Assembly (NCBI RefSeq): GCF_029872155.1
Contig: NZ_JARXLA010000001.1
Span: 310,001-374,000 of the forward strand
Length of the DNA: 64,000 nt
Source of the DNA: Hyphomicrobium sp. D-2
Lineage (GTDB): Bacteria; Pseudomonadota; Alphaproteobacteria; Rhizobiales; Hyphomicrobiaceae
Reading direction: 5' to 3'
The notes below the pieces were generated by a model. That model was given only the letters and a program-made list of their open reading frames with translations, searched no databases and was not told where the DNA came from. Of this stretch, positions 25,494 through 34,753 are shown piece after piece (position 1 is the first letter of the stretch; every line of letters begins with the position of its first letter). The translations under genes and the position numbers were made by a program.

Positions 25494-26999
25494 ATGTTCG
25501 GCAAGCGTACAGGCGATGCAACCACGCACCGCCCAGCCAAAACGGTTCCGGTGGCTCCGGTCGCCGAGGCGGCTGCTGCAACTGAAAGCTTGCCGGCGTC
25601 AAAGTCTCCTGTGCCGGCTGCGGGCGCATCGGCCGCCGCACGGCAGGCTGAAGCAAAACAGCAGCAGCAACAGCAGCGTCGGCACTCTGAAGAGTATTAC
25701 GACGTCAAGACCACGGTTTTTAACGCGCTGATCGACACTATCGATCTGACGCAGCTCGCCAAGCTCGATGCTGCATCGGCGCGCGAAGAGATCCGCGACA
25801 TCGTCAGCGAGATCATTCAGATCAAGAATGTCGTGATGTCGATTGCCGAGCAGGAGGAACTGCTCGAAGACATCTGCAACGACGTGCTCGGCTATGGTCC
25901 GCTTGAGCCGTTGCTGGCGCGCGATGATATCGCCGATATCATGGTCAATGGCGCCAACACGACGTACATCGAAGTCGACGGCAAAATGAAGCGCACTGGC
26001 GTGCGTTTTGCCGACAACATGCAGTTGATGAACATCTGTCAGCGCATCGTAAGCCAGGTTGGGCGACGGGTGGATGAGTCGAGCCCGATTTGCGACGCGC
26101 GACTTCCCGATGGCTCCCGCGTCAACGTCATTGCGCCCCCGCTTGCGATTGACGGTCCTGCGCTGACAATTCGTAAGTTCAAGCGCGACCGTCTTAAGCT
26201 TGATCAGCTTGCAAAGCTTGGCACCATCACGCCAGAAGGCAAAACGCTGCTTGAAATCATCGGGCGCGTTCGCTGCAATGTTCTGATTTCCGGAGGCACG
26301 GGTTCGGGAAAAACAACGCTTCTGAACTGTCTGACCGGCTCTATCGACCACGATGAACGCATCATCACATGCGAAGACTCTGCCGAGCTTCAGCTCCAGC
26401 AGCCGCACGTCGTGCGTCTTGAAACCCGGCCGCCTAACCTCGAGGGTGAGGGCGAGATCAAGATGCGCGATCTCGTACGTAACTGTCTGCGTATGCGTCC
26501 TGAACGCATTATCGTGGGCGAAGTCCGTGGTCCCGAGGCGTTCGATTTGCTGCAGGCGATGAACACCGGCCACGACGGTTCGATGGGAACGCTGCACGCC
26601 AACTCGCCGCGCGAAGCTTTGAGCCGTCTGGAATCGATGATCATGATGGGTGGCTTCCAGCTTCCCGTGCATACGATCCGCGAGATGATCACTGGCTCGA
26701 TTGATGTGATCGTACAGACGTCGCGACTGCGTGATGGCACGCGTAAAGTTACGCACATCACTGAAGTGCTCGGCATGGAAGGCGATGTGGTTACGCTGCA
26801 GAACCTGCTTGTCTATGACATCACCGGCGAGGATGCGCACGGCAGGATTATCGGCCAGCACAGGTCGACCGGCATCGCCCGCCCGCGCTTCTGGGAACGC
26901 GCGCAGTATTACGGCGAGGAAGGCCGTCTAGCTGCGGCTCTTGCTGCGGCGGAGGTGCTCGATGAGCACGGCAATCCGCTGGGAGACAAGAATGTCTGA
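25494..26999 (+). CDS. cpaF: Pilus motor ATPase CpaF/TadA
   Basis: 501 residues. A disordered, Ala/Gln-rich N-terminus (about 1-62, with a six-Gln run) precedes the N-domain ([38 protein letters not shown]). The motor domain has Walker [15 protein letters not shown], the Asp box [17 protein letters not shown], Walker [16 protein letters not shown] and the His box [19 protein letters not shown]. It is the bifunctional hexameric ATPase that extends and retracts the Tad pilus. Its stop overlaps the tadB start by 8 bases. Confidence 0.95.
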   Translation: MFGKRTGDATTHRPAKTVPVAPVAEAAAATESLPASKSPVPAAGASAAARQAEAKQQQQQQRRHSEEYYDVKTTVFNALIDTIDLTQLAKLDAASAREEIRDIVSEIIQIKNVVMSIAEQEELLEDICNDVLGYGPLEPLLARDDIADIMVNGANTTYIEVDGKMKRTGVRFADNMQLMNICQRIVSQVGRRVDESSPICDARLPDGSRVNVIAPPLAIDGPALTIRKFKRDRLKLDQLAKLGTITPEGKTLLEIIGRVRCNVLISGGTGSGKTTLLNCLTGSIDHDERIITCEDSAELQLQQPHVVRLETRPPNLEGEGEIKMRDLVRNCLRMRPERIIVGEVRGPEAFDLLQAMNTGHDGSMGTLHANSPREALSRLESMIMMGGFQLPVHTIREMITGSIDVIVQTSRLRDGTRKVTHITEVLGMEGDVVTLQNLLVYDITGEDAHGRIIGQHRSTGIARPRFWERAQYYGEEGRLAAALAAAEVLDEHGNPLGDKNV

Positions 27000-27987
27000 C
27001 GCTGGAATGGCATCAACTGCCGCGGCGGCGCTGGCGGCAATAGCGGTGGCAGCGGCCGCGTACGCGGTTGTTTATCCCTATCTCGGCGATCGCAAGCAAG
27101 ATGTCCGACGGCGCGGTGTCGTCGATGGCCGACGCGAGACGTTAACCGCGCTTGAGCAAACGGCGGCGACGCGACGCAAGTCAGTTTCTGACACGCTGAA
27201 GGAGATGGAGGAGCGGCAAAAGAAGGCCGAGCGCATTTCTCTGCGTCTCAGACTTCAGCGTGCGGGCTTCAATGTGACGACGCGCACCTTCTGGTTGGCC
27301 AGTGCGGCCACCGGGTTGGGACTGGCGGGGCTCACGACATTGCTGCTAAGCCCGGGCTTAACGCGCTCTGTGCTGGTGGTCGTGATTGGTATCATCGGTT
27401 TTGTCGGCGTTCCGCGCTGGTTCCTGAACAAGGCAACAGCGCGTCGGCAGTACAAGTTTATCAGCGAGCTACCGAACGCGATCGACATCGTGGTGCGCGG
27501 CATGAAATCAGGCCTGCCACTTAACGAGTGTCTGGCCATTATTGCGCGTGAAAGCGAAGAGCCGCTTGCGAGCGAGTTTCGCGAAGTGATCGAGCAGCAG
27601 CGTGTTGGCGTATCGCTGGGCGAAGCCCTGGATCGCCTGGCTCAACGCATGCCGTTGCCTGAGGTCAAGTTCCTTACGATTGTCGTTGCCATCCAGCAGC
27701 AAGCGGGTGGCAATCTGTCGGAGGCGCTAGGCAATCTCTCGCAAGTGCTGCGCGACCGTTTTCGTCTGCGTCTGAAGGTGAAGGCGCTGAGCGCCGAAGC
27801 AAAGGCTTCTGCGGCGGTGCTGGCATCTCTGCCGCCCATCGTCACCTTCATGCTCTACCTTCTGGCGACCGATTACATTGCTGTGCTGTTCACGACGCGA
27901 ACGGGCAATTTCGCGCTGCTGGCATGTGGCATCTGGATGCTGATGGGCGTTTTGATGATGCGCCGTATGATCAACTTCAAGTTCTAG
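26992..27987 (+). CDS. tadB: Inner-membrane pilus protein TadB
   Basis: 331 residues from ATG 26992, overlapping the end of cpaF (ATGTCTGA). One N-terminal membrane helix (AAALAAIAVAAAAYAVVYP), a charged helical part (SVSDTLKEMEERQKKAERI), two helices near 110-145, then the T2SSF domain (ELPNAIDIVVRGMKSGLPLN, VKFLTIVVAIQQQAGGNLSE) and C-terminal helices. TadB and TadC form the membrane platform driven by CpaF. Confidence 0.95.
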   Translation: MSDAGMASTAAAALAAIAVAAAAYAVVYPYLGDRKQDVRRRGVVDGRRETLTALEQTAATRRKSVSDTLKEMEERQKKAERISLRLRLQRAGFNVTTRTFWLASAATGLGLAGLTTLLLSPGLTRSVLVVVIGIIGFVGVPRWFLNKATARRQYKFISELPNAIDIVVRGMKSGLPLNECLAIIARESEEPLASEFREVIEQQRVGVSLGEALDRLAQRMPLPEVKFLTIVVAIQQQAGGNLSEALGNLSQVLRDRFRLRLKVKALSAEAKASAAVLASLPPIVTFMLYLLATDYIAVLFTTRTGNFALLACGIWMLMGVLMMRRMINFKF

Positions 27988-28051
27988 CGATCGCATTTCG
28001 CACTGCTATCGCGGTAAGCACTATACGTGAGTACTATAAGAGGCCTCGGCC

Positions 28052-29023
28052 ATGGACTTTATCGACACATTCACCGATCCGACGTTTCTCATCACCATGC
28101 TGGCGGCGATCTGCGCCTTCGCAACGGTGCTGACGATCGCCATGCCGCTGCTGGCGCAGGATCGCATGAACCATCGTATGCGTACGATGGCTATCGAGCG
28201 CGACAAGATGCGTGCTGAGCGCCTCGCGGAGATTGCTGCGCGCGAGCGGCATGGGCGTTTGCGCCGTTCGCCAGCGGGGTTCATGAACGAAATCGTCAAC
28301 AAGCTAAACCTGCGCAAGCTGTTTGACACTGAAGATCTGCGTGAACGTCTTAAGCGTGCTGGCCTGCGCGGGCAGGGCCCGCTGGTGGCGTTTATGTTCT
28401 TTCGCGTGGTGGCGCCGGTAATCGTTTTCGCCTTGGCGATGTTCTATCTGTTCGTGCTGAACGATTTCAGTTATCCGCCGATCATCAAGTTTGCGATGGC
28501 GCTTGGTGCGGGCATTCTGGGCTCCTACGCTCCGAACGTTTTTATCGAGAACCTCATCCAGAAGCGGATGCAGTCCATCAAGGTTGCTTTCCCCGACGCG
28601 CTCGACATGCTGCTGATCTGCGTGCAGTCGGGTATGTCTGTTGAAGCTGCGTTCGGCAAAGTTTCAAAGGAAGTCGCATCTCAATCGCTGGAGCTTGCAG
28701 AGGAGCTAAGCCTGACGACGGCCGAGCTTTCCTATTTGCAGGATCGACGGATGGCGTTTGATAATCTCGGCAAGAGAACCGGTATTCCGGGCGTTAAGGC
28801 AGTGACGACGGCTCTGATTCAGGCGGAGCGTTATGGTACGCCCGTAGGTCAGGCATTGCGCGTGATGGCCAAGGAAAATCGCGACATTCGGCAGGCGGAT
28901 GCAGAAAAGAAGGCTGCTGCGCTGCCGCCGAAGCTAACTGTGCCGATGATCATCTTCTTCATTCCGGTGCTGTTCGTGATCATTCTGTTTCCGGCGGCCA
29001 TCGGCTATTATCAGTGGTCGTGA
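28052..29023 (+). CDS. tadC: Inner-membrane pilus protein TadC
   Basis: 323 residues. One N-terminal membrane helix (FLITMLAAICAFATVLTIAM), two central ones (LVAFMFFRVVAPVIVFALAM, IIKFAMALGAGILGSY), then the T2SSF domain (FPDALDMLLICVQSGMSVE, TALIQAERYGTPVGQALRVM) and a last helix (MIIFFIPVLFVIILFPAAIG). Partner of TadB. The 64-base gap before it has AGGCCTC near the ATG, but no better start is seen. The last plus-strand tad gene. Confidence 0.95.
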   Translation: MDFIDTFTDPTFLITMLAAICAFATVLTIAMPLLAQDRMNHRMRTMAIERDKMRAERLAEIAARERHGRLRRSPAGFMNEIVNKLNLRKLFDTEDLRERLKRAGLRGQGPLVAFMFFRVVAPVIVFALAMFYLFVLNDFSYPPIIKFAMALGAGILGSYAPNVFIENLIQKRMQSIKVAFPDALDMLLICVQSGMSVEAAFGKVSKEVASQSLELAEELSLTTAELSYLQDRRMAFDNLGKRTGIPGVKAVTTALIQAERYGTPVGQALRVMAKENRDIRQADAEKKAAALPPKLTVPMIIFFIPVLFVIILFPAAIGYYQWS

Positions 29024-29176
29024 TCCCACAAGAAACTGAGAGGGCGACGGCGGCTAAAAAACGCCGCGAGCGCGTGAGTGCACGCTGATAGTTCTGCGAG
29101 GCGGAGCTTCATGCCAACGGCATGCCGGGCAGTTAGGGTTTCACTGACCCAATCAATCAAAGGCTTCAGCAAATAG

Positions 29177-29215
29177 AATGGGTCCATTCTGTCGCCAGAA
29201 TGGACCCGTTCTTTG
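29177..29215. terminator. Bidirectional terminator between tadC and tadD
   Basis: AATGGGTCCATTCT (29177-29190) pairs with AGAATGGACCCGTT (29197-29210) over 14 positions with one G-U pair, followed by CTTTGTTT. It lies between the converging tadC and tadD genes and can serve both. The rest of 29024-29259 shows no gene. Confidence 0.75.
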
Positions 29216-29259
29216 TTTAGGTGCACGAACGGTGCATGCCGCATTCCGGCACGGCGCGC

Positions 29260-30408
29260 TCAGTGCTCGATGGTGGCCCAGCCGTTGCTGTCATTCTCGA
29301 CGCGAAACTGAGCGGCCATTTCGGAAACGGACATGACTGGCTGTGCGCGGCTCGGCGCTGGAGGCGCACTTGCGACGCGCGGCATTGGGCTATCGACGAC
29401 CCAGCCGGTGTCACCCTTTGCGTGCAGATCCTGCGGCGGCTGATTGGCGGCGTGCGTAACCTGCGTCACGCGTGCCGCCGGTGCAGCAGGAGCGGGCGGC
29501 GCGGCAGCAAACTGCGTGCCCGTGCTCCAGGGTGAGTTATCAGGTGCGGAGCCAGGAGCCGCAGGCATGGGCTTGGGTTCGAGCATTACCACCTGCCGCA
29601 GGTATTCGGCGTTTTCGGCCGCCTTGTTCACAGGCATGTCGCGCGCGGCGACGACCTGCGCTTCCTCGTACTTGCCCTGCAGGCCGAGCACGAGCGCGAG
29701 GTTCTGCCGGATCTTCGGTGAGCCTGCATCGCTGGCTGCCGCCTGACGCAGCATGCCTTCGGCGCGGTCGGAATCGCCGTTCATGGCGTGGGCGAGGGCC
29801 AGATTGCTCATGACGGAAGGCTGGTCAGGAGCAAACGTCAGGGCGCGCTCGAAGTAGGGGATCGCGCCGGTATAGTCGCCTTCCTTAGCGAGCACGGCAC
29901 CGCGTGCGGAAATCACACGCCAGTCCGGATTGGATGGATCGTCGGCGATGGCCAGCACTTGCTTAGCCACCTTCACCTGGTCCAGTTCAAGCGCAAGCCG
30001 GCCGTATTCGCTGGCCAGATCGCGATTCTGTCCGTGGTAGAGCGACACTTGCTGGAGGACCGCCATAGCGCGGCGCTTTTCGTTCATGGCCTTCAGGTTG
30101 CGCGCGTAGCTCAGCGCCGACTTCAGATCGCGCGGGTTCTCGGCGTAGGCCTTGGCCCAGTAGTTCGTCGCCTTTAGCAACTCGCCGTCGATGCCGGGCT
30201 GGGCGGTGGCGCCTTGCTGCGCCTGTTGCTGCGGCCGCTGTTGCTGCTGGGACTGAGCGTCGGAACTGGCTGTTGAGAGCAGGCCGCCGGAGTTTTGCAG
30301 CGTCTGGCCACAGGCGCCCAGCATGAGGGAGGCGGTGAGGGCAGCCATGGTGCCACCCTGCCGGAGCCTGCGCGCTGCCAAAGTATGCCTGTGCGAAGCG
30401 AACGCCAT
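29260..30408 (-). CDS. tadD: Tad pilus lipoprotein TadD (TPR protein)
   Basis: 382 residues from ATG 30408, with AGGGAGACGACA upstream; the open frame runs further up without a ribosome site. The signal peptide ends in SLMLGACGQ, a lipobox. A Gln-rich linker follows (QQQQRPQQQAQQ), then about five TPR repeats (residues 85-280, with DYTGAIPYFERALTFAPDQP and SVMSNLALAHAMNGDSDRAE) and a Pro/Ala-rich C-terminus. TadD helps assemble the secretin complex. On the opposite strand to the main cluster but plainly part of it. Confidence 0.9.
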   Translation of the reverse strand: MAFASHRHTLAARRLRQGGTMAALTASLMLGACGQTLQNSGGLLSTASSDAQSQQQQRPQQQAQQGATAQPGIDGELLKATNYWAKAYAENPRDLKSALSYARNLKAMNEKRRAMAVLQQVSLYHGQNRDLASEYGRLALELDQVKVAKQVLAIADDPSNPDWRVISARGAVLAKEGDYTGAIPYFERALTFAPDQPSVMSNLALAHAMNGDSDRAEGMLRQAAASDAGSPKIRQNLALVLGLQGKYEEAQVVAARDMPVNKAAENAEYLRQVVMLEPKPMPAAPGSAPDNSPWSTGTQFAAAPPAPAAPAARVTQVTHAANQPPQDLHAKGDTGWVVDSPMPRVASAPPAPSRAQPVMSVSEMAAQFRVENDSNGWATIEH

Positions 30409-30518
30409 TGTCGTCTCCCTGAACTCTGTCGAGCGGCACCGGGGAACGGGCCCCATGCGAATCACCGCTTCTTGAGCGTCAGGTTGTGAGACACTTCTCA
30501 ATAAACGATTAAGCCTCG

Positions 30519-30533
30519 CTAACCGGGGGTTAA
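30519..30533 (-). promoter_or_regulatory. CtrA-like site upstream of tadD
   Basis: On the minus strand TTAA-N7-TTAG (30533 to 30519) lies about 110 bases before the tadD start. CtrA binds TTAA-N7-TTAA in alphaproteobacteria and controls pilus genes in Caulobacter. One base differs from consensus, so this is only a candidate. Confidence 0.3.
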
Positions 30534-30606
30534 AACTGGATGCAGCGGGCGTTGTGGCAGCAGGTGCGGAGAAGAGGTTTGAGCCGCTATGCCAGGCTAT
30601 TGTCTG

Positions 30607-31272
30607 TTAGCTAGCTGCTGCAACTTCGGCTCTGGCGCCATCGAGCCAGCGCTGCATTTCTGGCATGGCGAAGATCGCATCGATGTAGGCCGCCGCCGTG
30701 CCGTCGTCGCCGAACCGCTTGAGGTCCGGCAAATAGGTGCGAAAGCGCGATGCGACCGGCGCGAACATCGCGTCTGCGGCGGTAAAAGAGCCGAATAGAA
30801 ACGGCCCGGCCTTTGCGGCATCGGTGGCCCGGCACTGGCGCCACAGCGCAACGATGCGGCGGACGTCGTTCTCCACTGCCTCCGGCACCGGATCGAGCGG
30901 CGCTGATGCCAGCACATCCATGGGGCAGACGCTGCGCAATTCCTTGAAACCGGAGTGCATTTCGGCTGCGGCGCAGCGGGCCAGGGCCCGGTCCTTGCGG
31001 TCAGAGGGCCATAGCCTTGCTTCCGGATGCGCGTCGGCCAGATACTCCATGATGGCGAGGCTGTCCCAGACCAGAGTATCCCCATCAATCAGCAGCGGAA
31101 CGAAGCCGGAGGGGCTATAGCGCAGGATGGCGGCCTTGGTTTCCGGCTGCCGCAATGGAATACTGATCTCATCGAACGGCAGACTCGACGCCTGCATCGC
31201 GAGCCACGGGCGCAAGCTCCAGCTCGACCATGTTTTGTTGCCTATCACCAGCTGATATCGATTTGTGGCCAT
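30607..31272 (-). CDS. Glutathione S-transferase family protein
   Basis: 221 residues. The thioredoxin-like domain reads YQLVIGNKTWSSWSLRPWLAM, PSGFVPLLIDGDTLVWDSLAI (cis-Pro and the SLAI glutathione contact) with EYLAD. The all-helical domain has FTAADAMFAPVASRF. The catalytic position is in the SSWS segment, so serine-type. It conjugates or reduces electrophiles with glutathione; the substrate is unknown. Same strand as tadD but about 100 bases before it, with its own context. Confidence 0.85.
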   Translation of the reverse strand: MATNRYQLVIGNKTWSSWSLRPWLAMQASSLPFDEISIPLRQPETKAAILRYSPSGFVPLLIDGDTLVWDSLAIMEYLADAHPEARLWPSDRKDRALARCAAAEMHSGFKELRSVCPMDVLASAPLDPVPEAVENDVRRIVALWRQCRATDAAKAGPFLFGSFTAADAMFAPVASRFRTYLPDLKRFGDDGTAAAYIDAIFAMPEMQRWLDGARAEVAAAS

Positions 31273-31381
31273 GGTCTTGCCTTGCCCTGCGTGATCCTGT
31301 CTTGTTCCCCGCGCAAGCCTGCCCGAGCGGAGCTATTCATGCCCGATCGGCACGCCGCTTGCCAGCAGCGAGCGAATATAC

Positions 31382-32842
31382 ATGAGCGACGAAAGCATAA
31401 AATTCGACACGTCCGCCATCGATGAAATTCTGGTCGAGGGCGGGCAGGACGGGACCGACATTCCGATCTGGGCGGTGGCGAAGGATACCAGCCTGGATGC
31501 GCTTCCGCTGCTGCCCGCGCAACGCGCATGGGCAGAGGCGATGAACTTCAAGGGCAGCGCGAAGCAGCACGCTCTGCTGCCGGACGCTGACGGCCGCATC
31601 GCGGCGGTGCTGTTCGGCATGGGCGACGACGCTGCGGGCGAGCCGAGCGGTTCATCGGAACTGCTGTTCGGCAAGCTGGCCCAGTCGCTGCCGGCTGGCA
31701 GCTATCACCTTGCCGCCGCACCGCGCGATCCGACACTTGCGGCCATTGCGTGGGGGCTGGGCGCTTACCGGTTCAACCGCTATCGCTCGTCGGCGCGCAA
31801 GAACAACGGCGATGGCGCATCACGCGCGGCATGCCTGCGTTTGCCCAAGGGCGCCGATCGCGACGCGGCGCTCAACACCATTGAGGCGGTGCGGCTCGGC
31901 CGCGATCTCATCAATACTCCGGCATCGGATCTTGGTCCGGCCGAGATTGAAGCCGCAGCCCGCGCGCTGGCTGCGCGCCATGGCGCGAACATTTCGGTCA
32001 TCGTCGGCGATGAACTGCTGGAAAAGAACTTCCCGATGATCCATGCGGTCGGTCGCGCAAGTCCGCGTGCACCGCGTCTGATCGATTTGACGTGGGGCCG
32101 CGAGGGCGCGCGCACCGTCACGCTGGTCGGCAAGGGCATCACGTTCGACACCGGCGGCCTCGATGTGAAGCCCGCCAGCGCCATGCTGCTGATGAAGAAG
32201 GACATGGGCGGCTCGGCAGCCGCGCTGACGCTGGCCCATATGATCATGGGGCAGAAGCTGGACGTACGGTTGCGCGTGCTCATCCCCACGGCGGAGAACA
32301 GCATCTCCGGCGATGCGTTCCGCCCCGGTGACGTGCTGACATCGCGGGCCGGCACCACGGTGGAGATCGGCAACACCGATGCTGAGGGCCGTCTCGTGCT
32401 GGCTGACGCTATCGCGCTGGCCGACGAAGACGCACCGCAAGGTCTTTATGTGTTTGCAACGCTGACCGGTGCCGCCCGCGTTGCGCTGGGGCCAGACCTG
32501 CCGGCAATGTTCACCGACGACGACGCGTTCGCGGCCGAGATGGTGGCAACCTCGGCGGCGATCGGTGATCCTGTCTGGCGGCTGCCGCTTTGGGCCGGCT
32601 ATGACAGCAAGCTTGAAAGTCCCGTCGCTGATATGAACAATGTCTGGGAATCGCCGTTTGCCGGTTCCATCACCGCGGCGCTGTTCCTGAAGCGTTTTGC
32701 CAAGCGTGCGCAGCGTTTTGCGCATTTCGATCTGTTCGGATGGCGCCCGGTCGCCAACGCGTTGGGTCCGCGTGGCGGCGAACCACAGACAGCACGCGCT
32801 GTCTGCGCCGTTATCGCCAAAGAGCTGGAGCTGATCGCATGA
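31382..32842 (+). CDS. M17 leucyl aminopeptidase family protein
   Basis: 486 residues. The C-terminal two-thirds is a typical M17 catalytic domain: VGKGITFDTGGLDVKPASAM (metal Lys and Asp), MKKDMGGSAAALTLAHMI, and the family signature NTDAEGRLVLADA with metal Asp and Glu and the catalytic Arg. It is a cytosolic, two-metal hexameric aminopeptidase of the short class often paired with NlpC/P60 genes. The last codon overlaps the following start (ATGA), so the two are co-translated. Confidence 0.9.
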   Translation: MSDESIKFDTSAIDEILVEGGQDGTDIPIWAVAKDTSLDALPLLPAQRAWAEAMNFKGSAKQHALLPDADGRIAAVLFGMGDDAAGEPSGSSELLFGKLAQSLPAGSYHLAAAPRDPTLAAIAWGLGAYRFNRYRSSARKNNGDGASRAACLRLPKGADRDAALNTIEAVRLGRDLINTPASDLGPAEIEAAARALAARHGANISVIVGDELLEKNFPMIHAVGRASPRAPRLIDLTWGREGARTVTLVGKGITFDTGGLDVKPASAMLLMKKDMGGSAAALTLAHMIMGQKLDVRLRVLIPTAENSISGDAFRPGDVLTSRAGTTVEIGNTDAEGRLVLADAIALADEDAPQGLYVFATLTGAARVALGPDLPAMFTDDDAFAAEMVATSAAIGDPVWRLPLWAGYDSKLESPVADMNNVWESPFAGSITAALFLKRFAKRAQRFAHFDLFGWRPVANALGPRGGEPQTARAVCAVIAKELELIA

Positions 32843-33762
32843 GCGCAGGCGCAGAGCAAAAAAAATCCGGTTCCGGTGGAGCTGCGGCGCCGCTCGATCC
32901 GCGTCGCAACGCCTTCCGCCCTGATCTTGCAGCCGAAACGCTCTATGGCCGGGTCAGCGCGCCGAGTTACGCCGAGGCGGTTCCTGCGCAGATCGTGCGG
33001 TCGTCCGTGCCGCTGCGCATCAGCCCTTCCCCCTCAAACGGCTTTGAAACCGAGGCACTGTTCGGTGAGAAGGTCGCGGTTTACGAAAACCGCGATGGCT
33101 GGTCGTGGATACAGCTCGCGCGCGATCGCTACGTCGGTTACGTGCCAACTGAGGCGCTGTCGCCGGATGTGCAACCGGTGACGCACAAGGTTCGCTCGCT
33201 CGGCACGTTCGTTTATCCGGTGCCCGACATCAAATCGCCGCCGATCATGCATCTCAGCATGAATGCGGGGCTGAACATTGCCGAGGGCGACGACCGCTTC
33301 ATGATGTTGAGCGGCGGCGGATTTGTCGTGACGCGGCACGTCGCGGAGATCAATCGTTTCCAGCCCGATTTTGTCGAGGTGGCGGAGCGTTTCATCGGCA
33401 CGCCGTACCTGTGGGGCGGGCGCACGCGCATGGGCATCGACTGCTCCGGACTGGTGCAAGTGGCGCTGGAAGCGTGCGGTTTTAAAGCTCCGCGCGATAC
33501 CGATATGCAGCAAGCTGAGCTTGGCACCGAAGTGGAAATCTCCGATGTGCTGAACGGTCTGCAGCGTGGCGATCTCATTTACTGGAAGGGCCACGTCGGC
33601 ATCATGGCCGACAGCATCACGCTGGTGCATGCCAACGCCCACCACATGCAGGTGGCAGCCGAAACGCTGCCGGAAGCCATTGAGCGCATTGCCAAGCTTG
33701 GCGCACAGATCGCAGCCGTCAAACGCATGCCGGGATTATCAGCGGCACGCGCTAACGCCTAA
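32839..33762 (+). CDS. NlpC/P60 family cell-wall hydrolase
   Basis: 307 residues from ATG 32839, overlapping the peptidase stop. Residues 50-110 and 115-170 look like SH3-type wall-binding domains (SVPLRISPSPSNGFETEALF, ENRDGWSWIQLARDRYVGYV). The C-terminal NlpC/P60 domain has Cys202 (MGIDCSGLVQVAL), His252 (GHVGIMAD) and a third polar residue near His264. It likely cleaves gamma-D-Glu-diamino acid bonds of peptidoglycan or recycles wall peptides. No signal peptide is seen, so it may act on imported muropeptides with the aminopeptidase. Confidence 0.85.
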   Translation: MSAGAEQKKSGSGGAAAPLDPRRNAFRPDLAAETLYGRVSAPSYAEAVPAQIVRSSVPLRISPSPSNGFETEALFGEKVAVYENRDGWSWIQLARDRYVGYVPTEALSPDVQPVTHKVRSLGTFVYPVPDIKSPPIMHLSMNAGLNIAEGDDRFMMLSGGGFVVTRHVAEINRFQPDFVEVAERFIGTPYLWGGRTRMGIDCSGLVQVALEACGFKAPRDTDMQQAELGTEVEISDVLNGLQRGDLIYWKGHVGIMADSITLVHANAHHMQVAAETLPEAIERIAKLGAQIAAVKRMPGLSAARANA

Positions 33763-33770
33763 GGCGCAAT

Positions 33771-33801
33771 AAAAAGGGACGCCTGCACAGCGCGGCGTCC
33801 C
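33771..33801 (-). terminator. Terminator for the minus-strand gene
   Basis: GGGACGCC (33776-33783) and GGCGTCCC (33794-33801) form an 8-pair stem. On the minus strand it is followed by TTTTTATT, so it ends transcripts of the gene at 33848-34240. It lies just after the plus-strand NlpC/P60 gene and may stop that one too. Confidence 0.75.
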
Positions 33802-33847
33802 TGATCAGCCCTGGTGACAGGGTGGCATTGCAGTCAGGCGGAGCCGC

Positions 33848-34240
33848 TTACCACTTGAGGCTGCGGAGCGTTTCCTGACACGAACGGCGCCACTGCTTCC
33901 TGGTCATATGCGTGCCGCGATCCCAGATCTGGACGCACTCGGCCATGCGCTGGGCGTAGGTCGGCTCCTGATTGATGCTGCCGGTGGTGACGGATGTACT
34001 CTCGCCGGTAGCGTCGGCTGCTGCGACAGCGCTGGCTTTGCCGTCCGCCTTCGTTGTGGCTTTCGACTGAGCCGTTGCTGCTGGAATATGCGTGTCAGCA
34101 AAGGCCGCTGTACCAATCGGCGCTAACGCAAGCGTGGCAGCGAGCAGCAATGCGCCCCTAGCGGGAGCACTCCATGCCCGGTTGCGCGGGCGAGGATGCC
34201 GGTGCTGATTAAAAGCGGATCTGGTTATTTGGTCGGCCAT
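33848..34240 (-). CDS. Small exported protein
   Basis: 130 residues from ATG 34240 (MADQITRS); an upstream in-frame ATG at 34318 is possible. A basic head (HPRPRNRAWSAPAR) precedes a signal-type hydrophobic core (GALLLAATLALAPIGTAAFA) with a likely AFA cut. The mature part is Ala/Ser/Thr-rich, then ends in a compact motif, CVQIWDRGTHMTRKQWRRSCQ, with two cysteines that likely pair. This C-terminal motif recurs in small exported proteins of alphaproteobacteria. Function unknown. Confidence 0.65.
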   Translation of the reverse strand: MADQITRSAFNQHRHPRPRNRAWSAPARGALLLAATLALAPIGTAAFADTHIPAATAQSKATTKADGKASAVAAADATGESTSVTTGSINQEPTYAQRMAECVQIWDRGTHMTRKQWRRSCQETLRSLKW

Positions 34241-34418
34241 GGGAAAATTGTGATCCCTTTGTGGGCGGAATAATGTCGTTTTCAGTAGAACGGCCTTCAA
34301 TCGTACGCCGACAGACAAAATGATTGAAAGCCGTGTGTTTCCTGCAGAGCAAGCCGGGAGAACGCTGTTCGTAGATTGCTGCGTGCAGCCCAGCGTGCCT
34401 GTCAGGTCATGCTCTCGG

Positions 34419-34616
34419 TCAGGTCATGCGCGGGCCCTGTAGTCGGTCGAGAGTGGCTTCAATCCGGCGCCAGTTGCGGGCTTCGGCGAGATTGCCCTCG
34501 TCCTCATAAGCTCGCGCTTTCTGTGCAGCTAATGCACGTGCGCTCTCGCCTTTGGCTTCGCGTAATCTGCGTGCTGTCTCATGAATATCCATCGCCTGCA
34601 TGTCGAAATCCTCCAT
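34419..34616 (-). CDS. Small helical protein
   Basis: 65 residues; alternative starts at MQAMDIHE and MDIHE. It is almost all helix (HETARRLREAKGESARALAA, RNWRRIEATLDRLQ), charged, without cysteine. It lies 137 bases after ychF on the same strand. Small proteins of this kind are widespread in Hyphomicrobiales. Function not recognised. Confidence 0.55.
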   Translation of the reverse strand: MEDFDMQAMDIHETARRLREAKGESARALAAQKARAYEDEGNLAEARNWRRIEATLDRLQGPRMT

Positions 34617-34753
34617 GTGTGCGATTGCCCGCGCGATTGACGGGCGTGGAGGTCATATAGGCGCGCACAGACGCGCCGCCAATGGCCGGAAGTCCGCTTC
34701 CTGACAATTGGTGCGCGTCTGTCTGAAATTTGAATGGAAGTGCGGCGCTGAAC

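Noticed and set aside
25599-26861. 420-codon open frame antisense to cpaF
   Set aside because: It runs opposite a fully conserved ATPase, has no ribosome site and reads as a low-complexity His/Arg-rich mirror; a shadow of GC-rich coding DNA.
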